Source: Microcaldota archaeon | GTDB taxonomy: Archaea > Micrarchaeota > Micrarchaeia > Anstonellales > Anstonellaceae | Direction of reading: 5' to 3' | Length of the DNA stretch: 14,297 bases | NCBI GenBank assembly: GCA_026396335.1 | Contig: JAPLWZ010000049.1 | Coordinates: 1-14,297, forward strand | Part shown: positions 5,894 through 11,926 of the stretch, one piece after another | Layout: every line of letters begins with the position of its first letter | Numbering within the stretch: the stretch's first letter is position 1 | Translations under genes and position numbers: made by a program | The notes under the pieces: model-generated | What the model saw: the letters and a program-made list of their open reading frames with translations, nothing else | What the model was told of the DNA's origin: nothing | The model's database searches: none

Positions 5894-7321
5894 CTAAGAC
5901 ATTATTTCCTGTGCGATCTTGTGAGGGTCAAATGCAACCAAATCCTCGTAGCGCTGCCCCATCCCAAGGAACAGGACGGGAATGCCGGTTGACTTTGCAA
6001 TTGAAATTGCCGTGCCTCCCTTTGCGTCACAGTCTATTTTTGTGAGTATGGCGCCGTCAATGCCGATTGCCTCGTTGAACGCCTTGATTTGTTCTATGAC
6101 CGAGTTCCCGCCGATTGACTCGCCTATGTAGATTTTGAGATCTGGCTTTGCAATCCTGTTCATCTTTTTCAGTTCTGAGAGGAGGTTTGCATTCGTGTCC
6201 TGCCTGCCTGCAGAATCTATGAGGACGATGTCTATTGCGTGTGATTTGGCAAAATTGATTGCGTCAAATGCCACTGACGAGGGGTCTGCGCCGTACTTGC
6301 TCTTGATCACTTTTGCGCCCAGGCGCTCTGCGTGAACTTCCGTTTGCTCAACCGCAGCCGCGCGGAATGTGTCTGATGCCGAGAACACTACTGTGAGGTT
6401 GTTTGCCATGAAAAGATGGGCGAGCTTTGCCATGGTGGTTGTCTTGCCTGCGCCGTTCGGGCCAACGAAGAGGATTTTCACGGGCTTTTCAGTTGATTTT
6501 ACGCGCGAAAGGAAATCGAACTTCCGCTCCGAGTCCATGATTGACTCAAGAACGTACTGCACCGTTTCCTTTGTCTTTTGCTCAATTTGCCCTTTGGGGA
6601 CTTTCATTCCCACGAGCTTTTGCCGCAATTGGCTTGTGACTTCAAGCGAAACATCATACGCAACATCAGCTTCGAGCAAGGAGAGCTCCAAGCCCTCAAG
6701 AAGGTCAGCCACTTCCGGCTCGCCTATTGTCACGTCGCTTGAGAAAAATGACTTTATCGCCATTCCCAGGCCTATTTTCGGCGCCATGCTGTGCTTTTCT
6801 TCCGATGCGCGCTTTCCAAGGCGAGACAAATCAACGTGCTGCGCGGGTTTTGGCGCTTCGATTGGTTTTGGTGCCTCAACTATTTTTTGTGCAACTGGAG
6901 CTGGTTTTTGAATTTGTGGCGCTGGCACTGTGGGTTTTGGCGCTTCGAACGGCGTATGAACCGGCTTTGGCTGTTCGATTGGTTTTGCAATTGGAGAAGG
7001 AACGTGCTGCTTTGGCGCCTCAATTGGTTTTTGTGCAACTGGCGCGGGTTTTGAAATCTCGACGTGCTTTTTTTGCTCTTCGGCTTTTTTCGGCTCTTCC
7101 TTTTTCTTTTGCTCATCGATTTTTTTCGGTGCTTCGGCTTTCTTTGGAGGCTCGGCAGACTTTTTTTCGGATTTTTTCCCTTCTTGCAGAGGTTTTTCTT
7201 CCGACTCTGGAATCGATTCTGCTACTGGTTGTGGCTGTGGCTGGGGAGTTTCTTTTTTCTCTTCCCTGCCAGTCAGGCCCTTGATGAAACCCGCCAGCTT
7301 ATCCTTGAGAAGCCCGAACAT
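5894..7321 (-). CDS. ftsY: Signal recognition particle receptor FtsY
   Basis: FtsY is the membrane-associated GTPase that docks SRP-bound ribosomes at the translocon. The 475-residue protein starts with a short amphipathic segment (MFGLLKDKLAGFIKGLTG) that could touch the membrane. An unusually long low-complexity Pro/Lys/Ala region follows (about residues 20-165), with degenerate repeats of the type KPxEAPK and PAPVAQK. The NG domain comes after: N domain from about 185, then G1 GPNGAGKTT (287-295), DTFRAAA (317-323), G3 DSAGR (369-373) and G4 TKID (427-430). It ends the S19e-to-FtsY cluster and overlaps the prefoldin frame by 23 bases, a typical archaeal pfdA-ftsY arrangement. The catalytic domain is complete. 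Confidence 0.95.
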   Translation of the reverse strand: MFGLLKDKLAGFIKGLTGREEKKETPQPQPQPVAESIPESEEKPLQEGKKSEKKSAEPPKKAEAPKKIDEQKKKEEPKKAEEQKKHVEISKPAPVAQKPIEAPKQHVPSPIAKPIEQPKPVHTPFEAPKPTVPAPQIQKPAPVAQKIVEAPKPIEAPKPAQHVDLSRLGKRASEEKHSMAPKIGLGMAIKSFFSSDVTIGEPEVADLLEGLELSLLEADVAYDVSLEVTSQLRQKLVGMKVPKGQIEQKTKETVQYVLESIMDSERKFDFLSRVKSTEKPVKILFVGPNGAGKTTTMAKLAHLFMANNLTVVFSASDTFRAAAVEQTEVHAERLGAKVIKSKYGADPSSVAFDAINFAKSHAIDIVLIDSAGRQDTNANLLSELKKMNRIAKPDLKIYIGESIGGNSVIEQIKAFNEAIGIDGAILTKIDCDAKGGTAISIAKSTGIPVLFLGMGQRYEDLVAFDPHKIAQEIMS

Positions 7322-7529
7322 TTTGGTTCGCCCCTGCAGCCAGCCCGCTTGCGCGCTTTGAAAGCCCGTCGATCTGGCTGATCACCATTTCGAGGTCCTG
7401 CTGCGCGGCATTTATCGAGTTTGCCAGCATTTTCTGCCTCTCTTCCATGAGCTTGAGTGCGTCTTCAGGCTTTTTCTCCACCATTATGTTCGCCCCTATG
7501 CCGACCACCACTTTCTCAGTGTCAGGCTT
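7299..7529 (-). pseudogene. pfdA: Prefoldin alpha subunit, C-terminal fragment
   Basis: Archaeal prefoldin alpha forms the central dimer of the hexameric jellyfish-shaped chaperone. This frame contains the second half only: DTEKVVVGIGANIMVEKK, equivalent to the family's beta-hairpin region, then EDALKLMEERQKMLANSI and a coiled-coil helix to the C-terminus. About 75 residues are present compared with about 140 in the family, so the first coiled-coil helix and first hairpin strands are missing. No plausible start with a GGTGA site exists; GTG 7511 is the first start-like codon. The left end of homology (PKPDTEK, 7529) abuts the LX fragment in another frame, which indicates a deletion spanning the LX-pfdA boundary. 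Its stop overlaps the ftsY start. Confidence 0.75.
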
Positions 7530-7615
7530 GGGGCAGGAGCAACGTCAAGCAGTTTTTCAAACGGCCTGCCGGTCTTGCCCTTGCCGATTGTTCCTATCAC
7601 CAAAAATTTTGCCAT
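7496..7615 (-). pseudogene. rpl18a: 50S ribosomal protein LX (L18Ae/L20e), N-terminal fragment
   Basis: The frame opens with a perfect GGTGA site five bases before ATG 7615 and reads MAKFLVIGTIGKGKTGRPF then EKLLDV. This matches the N-terminal strand and GRPFEK-type loop of archaeal LX, a large-subunit protein of about 57-80 residues. After residue 25 homology stops, and 14 frame-artefact residues follow to TAG 7496-7498. The expected helix and basic C-terminal half are missing. The operon position between eIF6 and prefoldin alpha is exactly where archaeal LX is found, which supports the assignment. The next homologous sequence is already the middle of prefoldin alpha. Confidence 0.7.
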
Positions 7616-7652
7616 TCAAATCACCTGTTGAGCATTATTTCGTTATTGCGCA

Positions 7653-8315
7653 TCATACCATTCCCAATGCCTGCGCGACCCTGCCTACTTCAAAGCCAGT
7701 CGTTGCCTCGCCGAATACCGCGCCGTGTGAATTTGCCACGCAGCCAAGACCCACAAATGCCACGCCCGTGTTGAGCGTGCAGTTGGCGCCTTGCACCTTG
7801 AGTATTGCCCCTAGCTCTTTTAACTCTGCTTCATCGCAGCGGTTGTGCGCCGCAAAGCCCTTGTTAGTCGCAACAAGTGAGCTTCCCGCCGTAAGATAGC
7901 CTGCAACGCGGTGCGGGACTATTTCCACGCCCAGGCAGTCTGAAACCCTCTTGATCATTGCGCGGGGCATTTCAGGGTTTGCTATCCCGCCAAAGTCGTT
8001 TGCCGCAATGTTATTGCCTACCGCGGAAAACTCCCCGGAAAGCGAGAACACATTAAGATCCCAGCTTTTGAACGCATCCATTTCCTCCTTGCTGCAGAAC
8101 GAAGGCAACACTGCGCCGTTTGAGTTCATGGTAAGATGTATGCCTGCGAAGCCGGACGAGCCGAATGTAGTTTTCATTATCGGGACATTCAGGCTGTCAA
8201 GCGAGATAATTAGCTTTGGGGAAGCGGAAATGTCGACTGCGACGAGCTTTTCAGACGCGCGGGCGAACAGGCCTATGTGCGGGTTCCCGAAGTTGCTGGA
8301 TTTTAAAAATGACAT
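7653..8315 (-). CDS. eif6: Translation initiation factor 6 (anti-association factor)
   Basis: aIF6 binds the large ribosomal subunit near L14 and L24e and prevents premature joining of subunits. The 220-residue product has the family's normal length and the five-fold pseudo-repeat typical of the pentein fold, seen as recurring N-G/S-x-G-A blocks: NSNGAVLPSF, NDFGGIANPE, TNKGFAAHNR and ANSHGAVFGEATTGFEVGR. ATG 8315 gives the canonical N-terminus (FGNPHIGLFA within the first 20 residues). Unlike most genes of this cluster it lacks a GGTGA site; it follows L31e by 61 bases. It is complete. Confidence 0.95.
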   Translation of the reverse strand: MSFLKSSNFGNPHIGLFARASEKLVAVDISASPKLIISLDSLNVPIMKTTFGSSGFAGIHLTMNSNGAVLPSFCSKEEMDAFKSWDLNVFSLSGEFSAVGNNIAANDFGGIANPEMPRAMIKRVSDCLGVEIVPHRVAGYLTAGSSLVATNKGFAAHNRCDEAELKELGAILKVQGANCTLNTGVAFVGLGCVANSHGAVFGEATTGFEVGRVAQALGMV

Positions 8316-8376
8316 AAAAATACGCCGCCAAAAGACACGAACGCAATTGAATTTGAAAAATAAAAAGAAAAGGAAA

Positions 8377-8868
8377 TCACTTCTTTGCAATTGAGGGTGC
8401 AGGTGCCGAAAATGCTGCTGGCTTTGCTGGCGCGGGTGCTGCCGGCTTTGCCGCCGGAGTTGCAGCTGTTGCTGCTGGCTTGGCTGCAGACGCTGCTACT
8501 GCCTTCTTTGCCTCAGCCGCCTTCTTCGCGTCGTCAGCCTTCTTTTCCGCGTCCTTCTTCTTCTGCTCTTCGACCTTCTTCTTGGCGTCAACTGCCTGCT
8601 TTAGCTTTTCCTCTTCGCCGATCAGCCAGACTTTCGCCACCTGGTCGTCGCCTTTCACAATGCGCACCTTGATCCTGCGCGGCGGCTTTTGTATGCCGTC
8701 ACGGAAGATGAGGTCGTTCACGCCTGCTGAGATTTTCCCTTCAGCCGCCTTCATGTGGTGCACTGCGAATTCGCGCACGAACTTCACCGCGCGCTTGCCG
8801 CGCTTCTGGCGCACTACGTCGTAAATGTCGCCGAGCGGGATTGTGTAGATTCTTTCGAGGTTTGCCAT
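8377..8868 (-). CDS. rpl31e: 50S ribosomal protein L31e with long Ala/Lys/Pro tail
   Basis: The first 90 or so residues are a standard L31e: ERIYTIPLGDIYDVVRQKRG, KRAVKFVREFAVHHMK, VNDLIFRDGIQKPPRRIKVR and VWLIGEEEKLKQAVDAKKK. L31e lies at the peptide exit tunnel rim, near where SRP and chaperones dock. A tail of about 70 residues follows. Its first half is Lys/Glu/Ala-rich and probably helical, and its second half is repetitive Ala/Pro/Lys resembling a histone H1 tail. Archaeal L31e usually ends near 85-95 residues, so this extension nearly doubles it. GGTGA five bases before ATG 8868 fixes the start; the upstream ATG would violate that spacing. It lies 15 bases after L39e in the cluster. 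Confidence 0.93.
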   Translation of the reverse strand: MANLERIYTIPLGDIYDVVRQKRGKRAVKFVREFAVHHMKAAEGKISAGVNDLIFRDGIQKPPRRIKVRIVKGDDQVAKVWLIGEEEKLKQAVDAKKKVEEQKKKDAEKKADDAKKAAEAKKAVAASAAKPAATAATPAAKPAAPAPAKPAAFSAPAPSIAKK

Positions 8869-8883
8869 CAGTATCACCTAATT

Positions 8884-9063
8884 TTAGTTCAGCCTGTCGC
8901 GCTTCTGCGAGCGCATTTTGAGCTTCTGGTTGCGCCATGCGCGCCTTTCGCGGTTCTGGACCACCTTGCGGTTGGTCTTCGCTATCACGAAGAGCGGAAT
9001 GCGCCTGTTCTGCTTGATTTTCTTTCCAAGCATGGACTTTTTCTTTGAAGTTTTCTTGCTCAT
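8884..9063 (-). CDS. rpl39e: 50S ribosomal protein L39e
   Basis: L39e is a small basic protein of the exit tunnel wall. The 59-residue product contains the family core LGKKIKQNRRIPLFVIAKTNRK (split here over residues 12-33) followed by the Arg-rich RRAWRNQKLK. An extra tail of about eight residues (RSQKRDRLN region) makes it slightly longer than the usual 51. GGTGA at the normal spacing fixes ATG 9063. It lies ten bases downstream of the 113-residue gene and 15 bases upstream of L31e, the usual archaeal L39e-L31e pair. Confidence 0.93.
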   Translation of the reverse strand: MSKKTSKKKSMLGKKIKQNRRIPLFVIAKTNRKVVQNRERRAWRNQKLKMRSQKRDRLN

Positions 9064-9073
9064 CAGAATCACC

Positions 9074-9415
9074 TTAACCAATGTAACTTTGCTGCGCTTC
9101 CTTCTCTTTGCCATCGTGCCTTTTTTTCTTGTCAAACACTTCCTTGTACTCGTGCCACATCCTGTCCGAGGACTTGCCCTTCAGTATCTTTACCACTACA
9201 TTGCGCGGCACCGGCACTGACAGCCCTTCCTGCGGCCTATAGTCGCAAAGCACCATGTCGCCTTCCCTCACTTTTGAGGCGATTTTCGGCTCTACCATCA
9301 TTGTGAGAACGTTCTCGTCCCACATGCGGATTGTTGCCTGCACCGAAGTGTCAGACGATGATATGCCCTTGTCCTGGGGCGACAGCACTGCGATGATTTT
9401 TCCGGGATGGTACAT
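9074..9415 (-). CDS. Conserved-looking hypothetical protein in the ribosomal cluster, 113 residues
   Basis: I cannot name this family. It is a 113-residue soluble protein. It begins MYHPGKIIAVLSPQDKG, continues QATIRMWDENVLTMMVEP, and has a strand-rich stretch REGDMVLCDYRPQ followed by PRNVVVKILKG and a basic C-terminal helix (WHEYKEVFDKKKRHDGK). The alternation of short strands around EGDxVLxDYRP is reminiscent of an OB- or SH3-like small barrel, so RNA or ribosome association is a reasonable guess but only inference. GGTG at five bases fixes ATG 9415. Its position inside the S19e-PDCD5-L39e-L31e transcript implies co-expression with translation genes. No sign of damage. Confidence 0.75.
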   Translation of the reverse strand: MYHPGKIIAVLSPQDKGISSSDTSVQATIRMWDENVLTMMVEPKIASKVREGDMVLCDYRPQEGLSVPVPRNVVVKILKGKSSDRMWHEYKEVFDKKKRHDGKEKEAQQSYIG

Positions 9416-9442
9416 GATCGCACCTCTGAATTTTCACACGAA

Positions 9443-9751
9443 CTACTTTTTCCTGAATTCGATTTTTGTCTCTCTTTTTTCCGTCATCTTGACGAGAAGG
9501 TCGTAGATTTGCGCATCCGAGATGCGCTCCATTTTCCTTCCTGACTGCATGACATATGCGAGCGAGGACACGACCTTTTCATAAAGCTCGGGGTTGGATA
9601 TGCGCACATTCGTCATGCGCTCATACGCCGCGGGCTCCATCAGCTTTTTGAGAAGCTCCCTTTTTTGCGCATCCTGCTGCATTTGCTGCATGCGTTTCTG
9701 TTGCGCATTCCGAAGCTTGTCTTGCTGCTGGTTCTCCTCGTTTTCCTCCAT
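9443..9751 (-). CDS. PDCD5-family DNA-binding protein
   Basis: This 102-residue member of the PDCD5/TFAR19 family folds as a compact helical bundle in archaea and has been described as a dsDNA-binding protein; its cellular role is unsettled. Features seen: an acidic then Gln-rich N-terminal helix (MEENEENQQQDKLR), the LLKKLMEPAAYERMTNVRIS core with the family's conserved ERL/ERM-N-[VI]-R pattern, and NPELYEKVVSSLAYVMQSGR with ISDAQIYDLLVKM before a basic tail. ATG 9751 is five bases after GGCGA, a variant ribosome binding site, and gives a normal N-terminus. It sits 13 bases after S19e, the usual archaeal pair. Confidence 0.92.
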   Translation of the reverse strand: MEENEENQQQDKLRNAQQKRMQQMQQDAQKRELLKKLMEPAAYERMTNVRISNPELYEKVVSSLAYVMQSGRKMERISDAQIYDLLVKMTEKRETKIEFRKK

Positions 9752-9764
9752 TGCAATCGCCAAA

Positions 9765-10175
9765 CTAAGAGCTGGCCTCCTTTGCAGCGGAATCCATGAA
9801 CTTCTTTCCTGCGGCTGAGAGTTCCCTGCCCTTTTTCTTCTTCGTCATGAGCCCTGCGGTTTCAAGTGCCTGAAGGCCTTTGCGGATGATTGAGCCGCCT
9901 GCCTTCCTCTTCTCCTCGGGCTTTACGCCGCGGGATTTCCTTGAGCCGTAGTGCGAACGAAGCGAACTGACGCCGACCACGCCGTGAACGTATGCGTTCC
10001 TCAGGAGTGATGCGAGCCTCAGATACCAGAAGTCAGGCTGCTGCGGCAAGCGCTGCTTGCCCGGGCCGGATTTCACCGTGCCTATCCACTTTGGAGGCGC
10101 AATGCCTAAGCCCTTCAGCTTCTCAGCTGCCTTTTTCACCAGTTTTCCCGGTGCAACGTCGTAAACAGTCACCAT
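9765..10175 (-). CDS. rps19e: 30S ribosomal protein S19e
   Basis: This 136-residue small-subunit protein heads the cluster. Diagnostic segments: MVTVYDVAPGKLVKKAAEKL, PPKWIGTVKSGPGKQRLPQQ, DFWYLRLASLLRNAYVHGVVGV and HYGSRKSRGVKPEEKRKAGG, with the winged-helix C-terminus GLQALETAGLMTKKKKGREL. ATG 10175 is preceded by GGTG at five bases. The leader between the predicted TATA box near 10271 and the start is about 70 bases. The sequence is complete. Confidence 0.95.
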   Translation of the reverse strand: MVTVYDVAPGKLVKKAAEKLKGLGIAPPKWIGTVKSGPGKQRLPQQPDFWYLRLASLLRNAYVHGVVGVSSLRSHYGSRKSRGVKPEEKRKAGGSIIRKGLQALETAGLMTKKKKGRELSAAGKKFMDSAAKEASS

Positions 10176-10266
10176 TCGAACACCCCATGTAAGGTAAATG
10201 AATCCAAACTTGAGCCGAAACTCGAAGCCGACAGTCAGAATTCCTCGTCATATAAGATGGGGGGTG

Positions 10267-10275
10267 TATATAAAA
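10267..10275 (-). promoter_or_regulatory. TATA box for the S19e-FtsY cluster
   Basis: On the minus strand TTTTATATA is a strong archaeal TATA match; initiation would be near 10245. A second, weaker element (CTTATATG, about 10248-10255) lies closer to the gene. The 158-base space between S19e and the next gene holds only these and a G-rich run. Confidence 0.55.
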
Positions 10276-10333
10276 CTATGGGAAAGGGGGAGAAAACGGG
10301 TGCCGCTGCCCGGAAATGCAACTCTGGCCCGGA

Positions 10334-10954
10334 CTAACCCGAATTTTTAGGCTCATTGCGGTTGTCCTTCAGGCGCTTCAGATTGTCGCGCTTTCGCAGG
10401 TCTTCCTCTGTTTGGGCTACGGAGTTGACAAATGCCTGCGCAGTGTCGCGCTTGCCCCCAGGCATCTTGACCAGCTTGGGCGAGCATGCTTTACGCAAAT
10501 CCCACATTTCCTTATGAAGATCGTCGAGCGTGCCCTTGTAATTTTCCTTCAGGGTCTTTTTCACCATTTCCTTCTTTTCATTCGGAGCTGCATTCTGGTA
10601 TATTTTCGCATCTTCCAGTGTGCGCCCAGGCCCCTGGAAATAGATTATGCCATCTATTACATCGTTGGCTTGCGTTTCAGTCAGATTATGAGAGGAGATG
10701 GCGCCGAATATTTGGAAAAGCATCTCCGGGCTGCTGAACTTTTCCTTCAACTTGAACACAAGAGAGGGCACAGACGGCATGTTGCTAATCGCATTTTTGC
10801 CTATTTCTGCCAGGTTTCCGTTTACAATGACATTTTCCTTTCCGTCCCTATCCATCATCTGGCGAAGGAAAAAAGGCAGTGTCAGCTTCCCCTTGAAACT
10901 GATATTCAAATCCATAGGGCCAGGGCCGTTGTGCATTTGGAACAGGAATGCCAT
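10334..10954 (-). CDS. Orphan hypothetical protein, 206 residues
   Basis: I do not recognise this protein. It starts MAFLFQMHNGPGPMDLNISF. A mixed region follows with a possible helix pair (about residues 60-110: SLVFKLKEKFSSPEMLFQIF, SHNLTETQANDVIDGIIY). It ends in a long, highly charged region (about 120-206: EMVKKTLKENYKGTLDDLHK, QTEEDLRKRDNLKRLKDNRN). No membrane segment, signal peptide, zinc site or catalytic motif is seen. ATG 10954 is strongly supported: GGTGA at five bases and a TTTAAATAC box at the right distance. It lies between the ribosomal cluster and another orphan (11043-11898) that has the same promoter form and a similar opening (MFIFQTT against MAFLFQM). The two may be a related lineage-specific pair; that is inference. 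Confidence 0.65.
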   Translation of the reverse strand: MAFLFQMHNGPGPMDLNISFKGKLTLPFFLRQMMDRDGKENVIVNGNLAEIGKNAISNMPSVPSLVFKLKEKFSSPEMLFQIFGAISSHNLTETQANDVIDGIIYFQGPGRTLEDAKIYQNAAPNEKKEMVKKTLKENYKGTLDDLHKEMWDLRKACSPKLVKMPGGKRDTAQAFVNSVAQTEEDLRKRDNLKRLKDNRNEPKNSG

Positions 10955-10987
10955 TCATATCACCGTAAAATGATACATCCGAAGTAG

Positions 10988-10998
10988 TATTTAAATTA
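10988..10998 (-). promoter_or_regulatory. TATA box for the 206-residue orphan gene
   Basis: On the minus strand AATTTAAATAC lies about 38 bases upstream of ATG 10954, placing initiation roughly 10-15 bases before the start and just upstream of its GGTGA site. Confidence 0.55.
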
Positions 10999-11042
10999 GA
11001 TGGCAAAAAGGGTCTGAAGATGTGAAAACCGCGCTTGCTGCG

Positions 11043-11573
11043 CTACGAGACGTTGCTGTGATCGTCATTTTCGTCCAGCTGCTTCTTCCTGGCTTTTGTT
11101 ATCTTGTCCCGAGTGGGCTTTAACGCTAGCTCTTCATTTACAACACTTTGTGCGCGCCTGGCTTCGGTGAAAAACGACGCGCCGTGCGGAGACTCGGGCG
11201 CAGTTTTGCTTTCCACCTGCTTGCCCATTGCTATGGAGATTATTGCGTTTATTTTTGGGATTATTATTTTGTTGATATAACCTGCGAGGTCAAACCCATT
11301 CATACCGAATCTGGCATTTACGCCCGCATCGATGCCGTCGCCCGGGTCTTTGCGTTCTAACTTCGAGCCCTTGCTCCCCATCGCACGGATACGGGATTTG
11401 TCTTTTGCCAGCCTACTTTTTACCTCTGCCAGATTCTCTGGAGAGAGATCCTCCATATTCTCAATCGCTTTTAGTATCATAATTTCCAAGCCGACCTCCC
11501 CTTTCTTAGGGTCGCTTGCAACCTTGTTCAGGAAGAAATCCACTATTAACGCCAAAATTTGAATTCTCGACAA
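11043..11573 (-). CDS. Orphan protein, C-terminal reading frame (probably same gene as 11506-11898)
   Basis: This frame has no good start: the first start-like codon is TTG 11573, without a ribosome binding site. It overlaps the preceding frame by 68 bases. Codon-like content begins around the T-run at 11571-11580, and the sequence then reads IQILALIVDFFLNKVASDPK, KAIENMEDLSPENLAEVKSR, a Gly-rich FGMNGFDLAGYINKIIIPK stretch and a basic tail ending QLDENDDHSNVS. The natural reading is that a single protein of about 285 residues is broken by one extra base or by a deletion near the T-run. The function is unknown. If the gene is intact in reads, the break is a consensus error. Confidence 0.5.
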   Translation of the reverse strand: MSRIQILALIVDFFLNKVASDPKKGEVGLEIMILKAIENMEDLSPENLAEVKSRLAKDKSRIRAMGSKGSKLERKDPGDGIDAGVNARFGMNGFDLAGYINKIIIPKINAIISIAMGKQVESKTAPESPHGASFFTEARRAQSVVNEELALKPTRDKITKARKKQLDENDDHSNVS

Positions 11574-11898
11574 AAAAGTTTTTCACCAGCTTGTAGAATC
11601 CATCGTGCACCTTAGAAATGAAAATTGCATCCCCTGAAAAAGAATTGTAATAGGCATCATAAATTGATTTTTCATTGCTATTAAGTACTCCGAATTTGAA
11701 GTCGTTTGCAATACGTTCACCCGCATCCCCTTTCACAACCGCCTTGATCACTCGCTTATAGAACTCCTCAATGCCGTTGATTTTTTTGTCATTTCCCGAA
11801 TTCAAAACTCCGTTTATCCAGGTATTGCAATCATCAGATGGCTTGACGCCTTTCGCGCTAGATGGCGGCAATACATACGTTGTTTGGAAAATGAACAT
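11506..11898 (-). CDS. Orphan protein, N-terminal reading frame
   Basis: ATG 11898 is preceded by GGTGG at a normal spacing, and a TTTTAAATAC box lies about 40 bases upstream, so this is the genuine start of a gene. The 130-residue frame reads MFIFQTTYVLPPSSAKGVKP, a stretch with GIEEFYKRVIKAVVKGD, and NEKSIYDAYYNSFSGDAIFI, KVHDGFYKLVKNFF. After this the frame becomes unlike coding sequence and stops at TAG 11506. A +1 shift within the run of six T residues (minus strand) joins it to the next frame. I do not recognise the family. It is downstream of Rnp4, whose last codons contain its promoter. Confidence 0.55.
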   Translation of the reverse strand: MFIFQTTYVLPPSSAKGVKPSDDCNTWINGVLNSGNDKKINGIEEFYKRVIKAVVKGDAGERIANDFKFGVLNSNEKSIYDAYYNSFSGDAIFISKVHDGFYKLVKNFFVENSNFGVNSGFLPEQGCKRP

Positions 11899-11926
11899 TA
11901 TACCACCGTCTTGGAATATGCCTGAA

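Noticed and set aside
5859..5897. A 12-codon plus-strand ORF before ftsY's end
   Set aside because: Very short, no homology, overlaps the 3' end of ftsY, and lacks promoter support.
6369..7381. Long plus-strand frames opposite ftsY
   Set aside because: They are antisense shadows of the Pro/Lys/Ala-rich ftsY region, with no start signals and low-complexity translation.
10278..10337. Short plus-strand ORF after a TATATAAAA element
   Set aside because: Fewer than 20 codons with no recognisable motif; the AT element is better used as the S19e operon promoter on the other strand.
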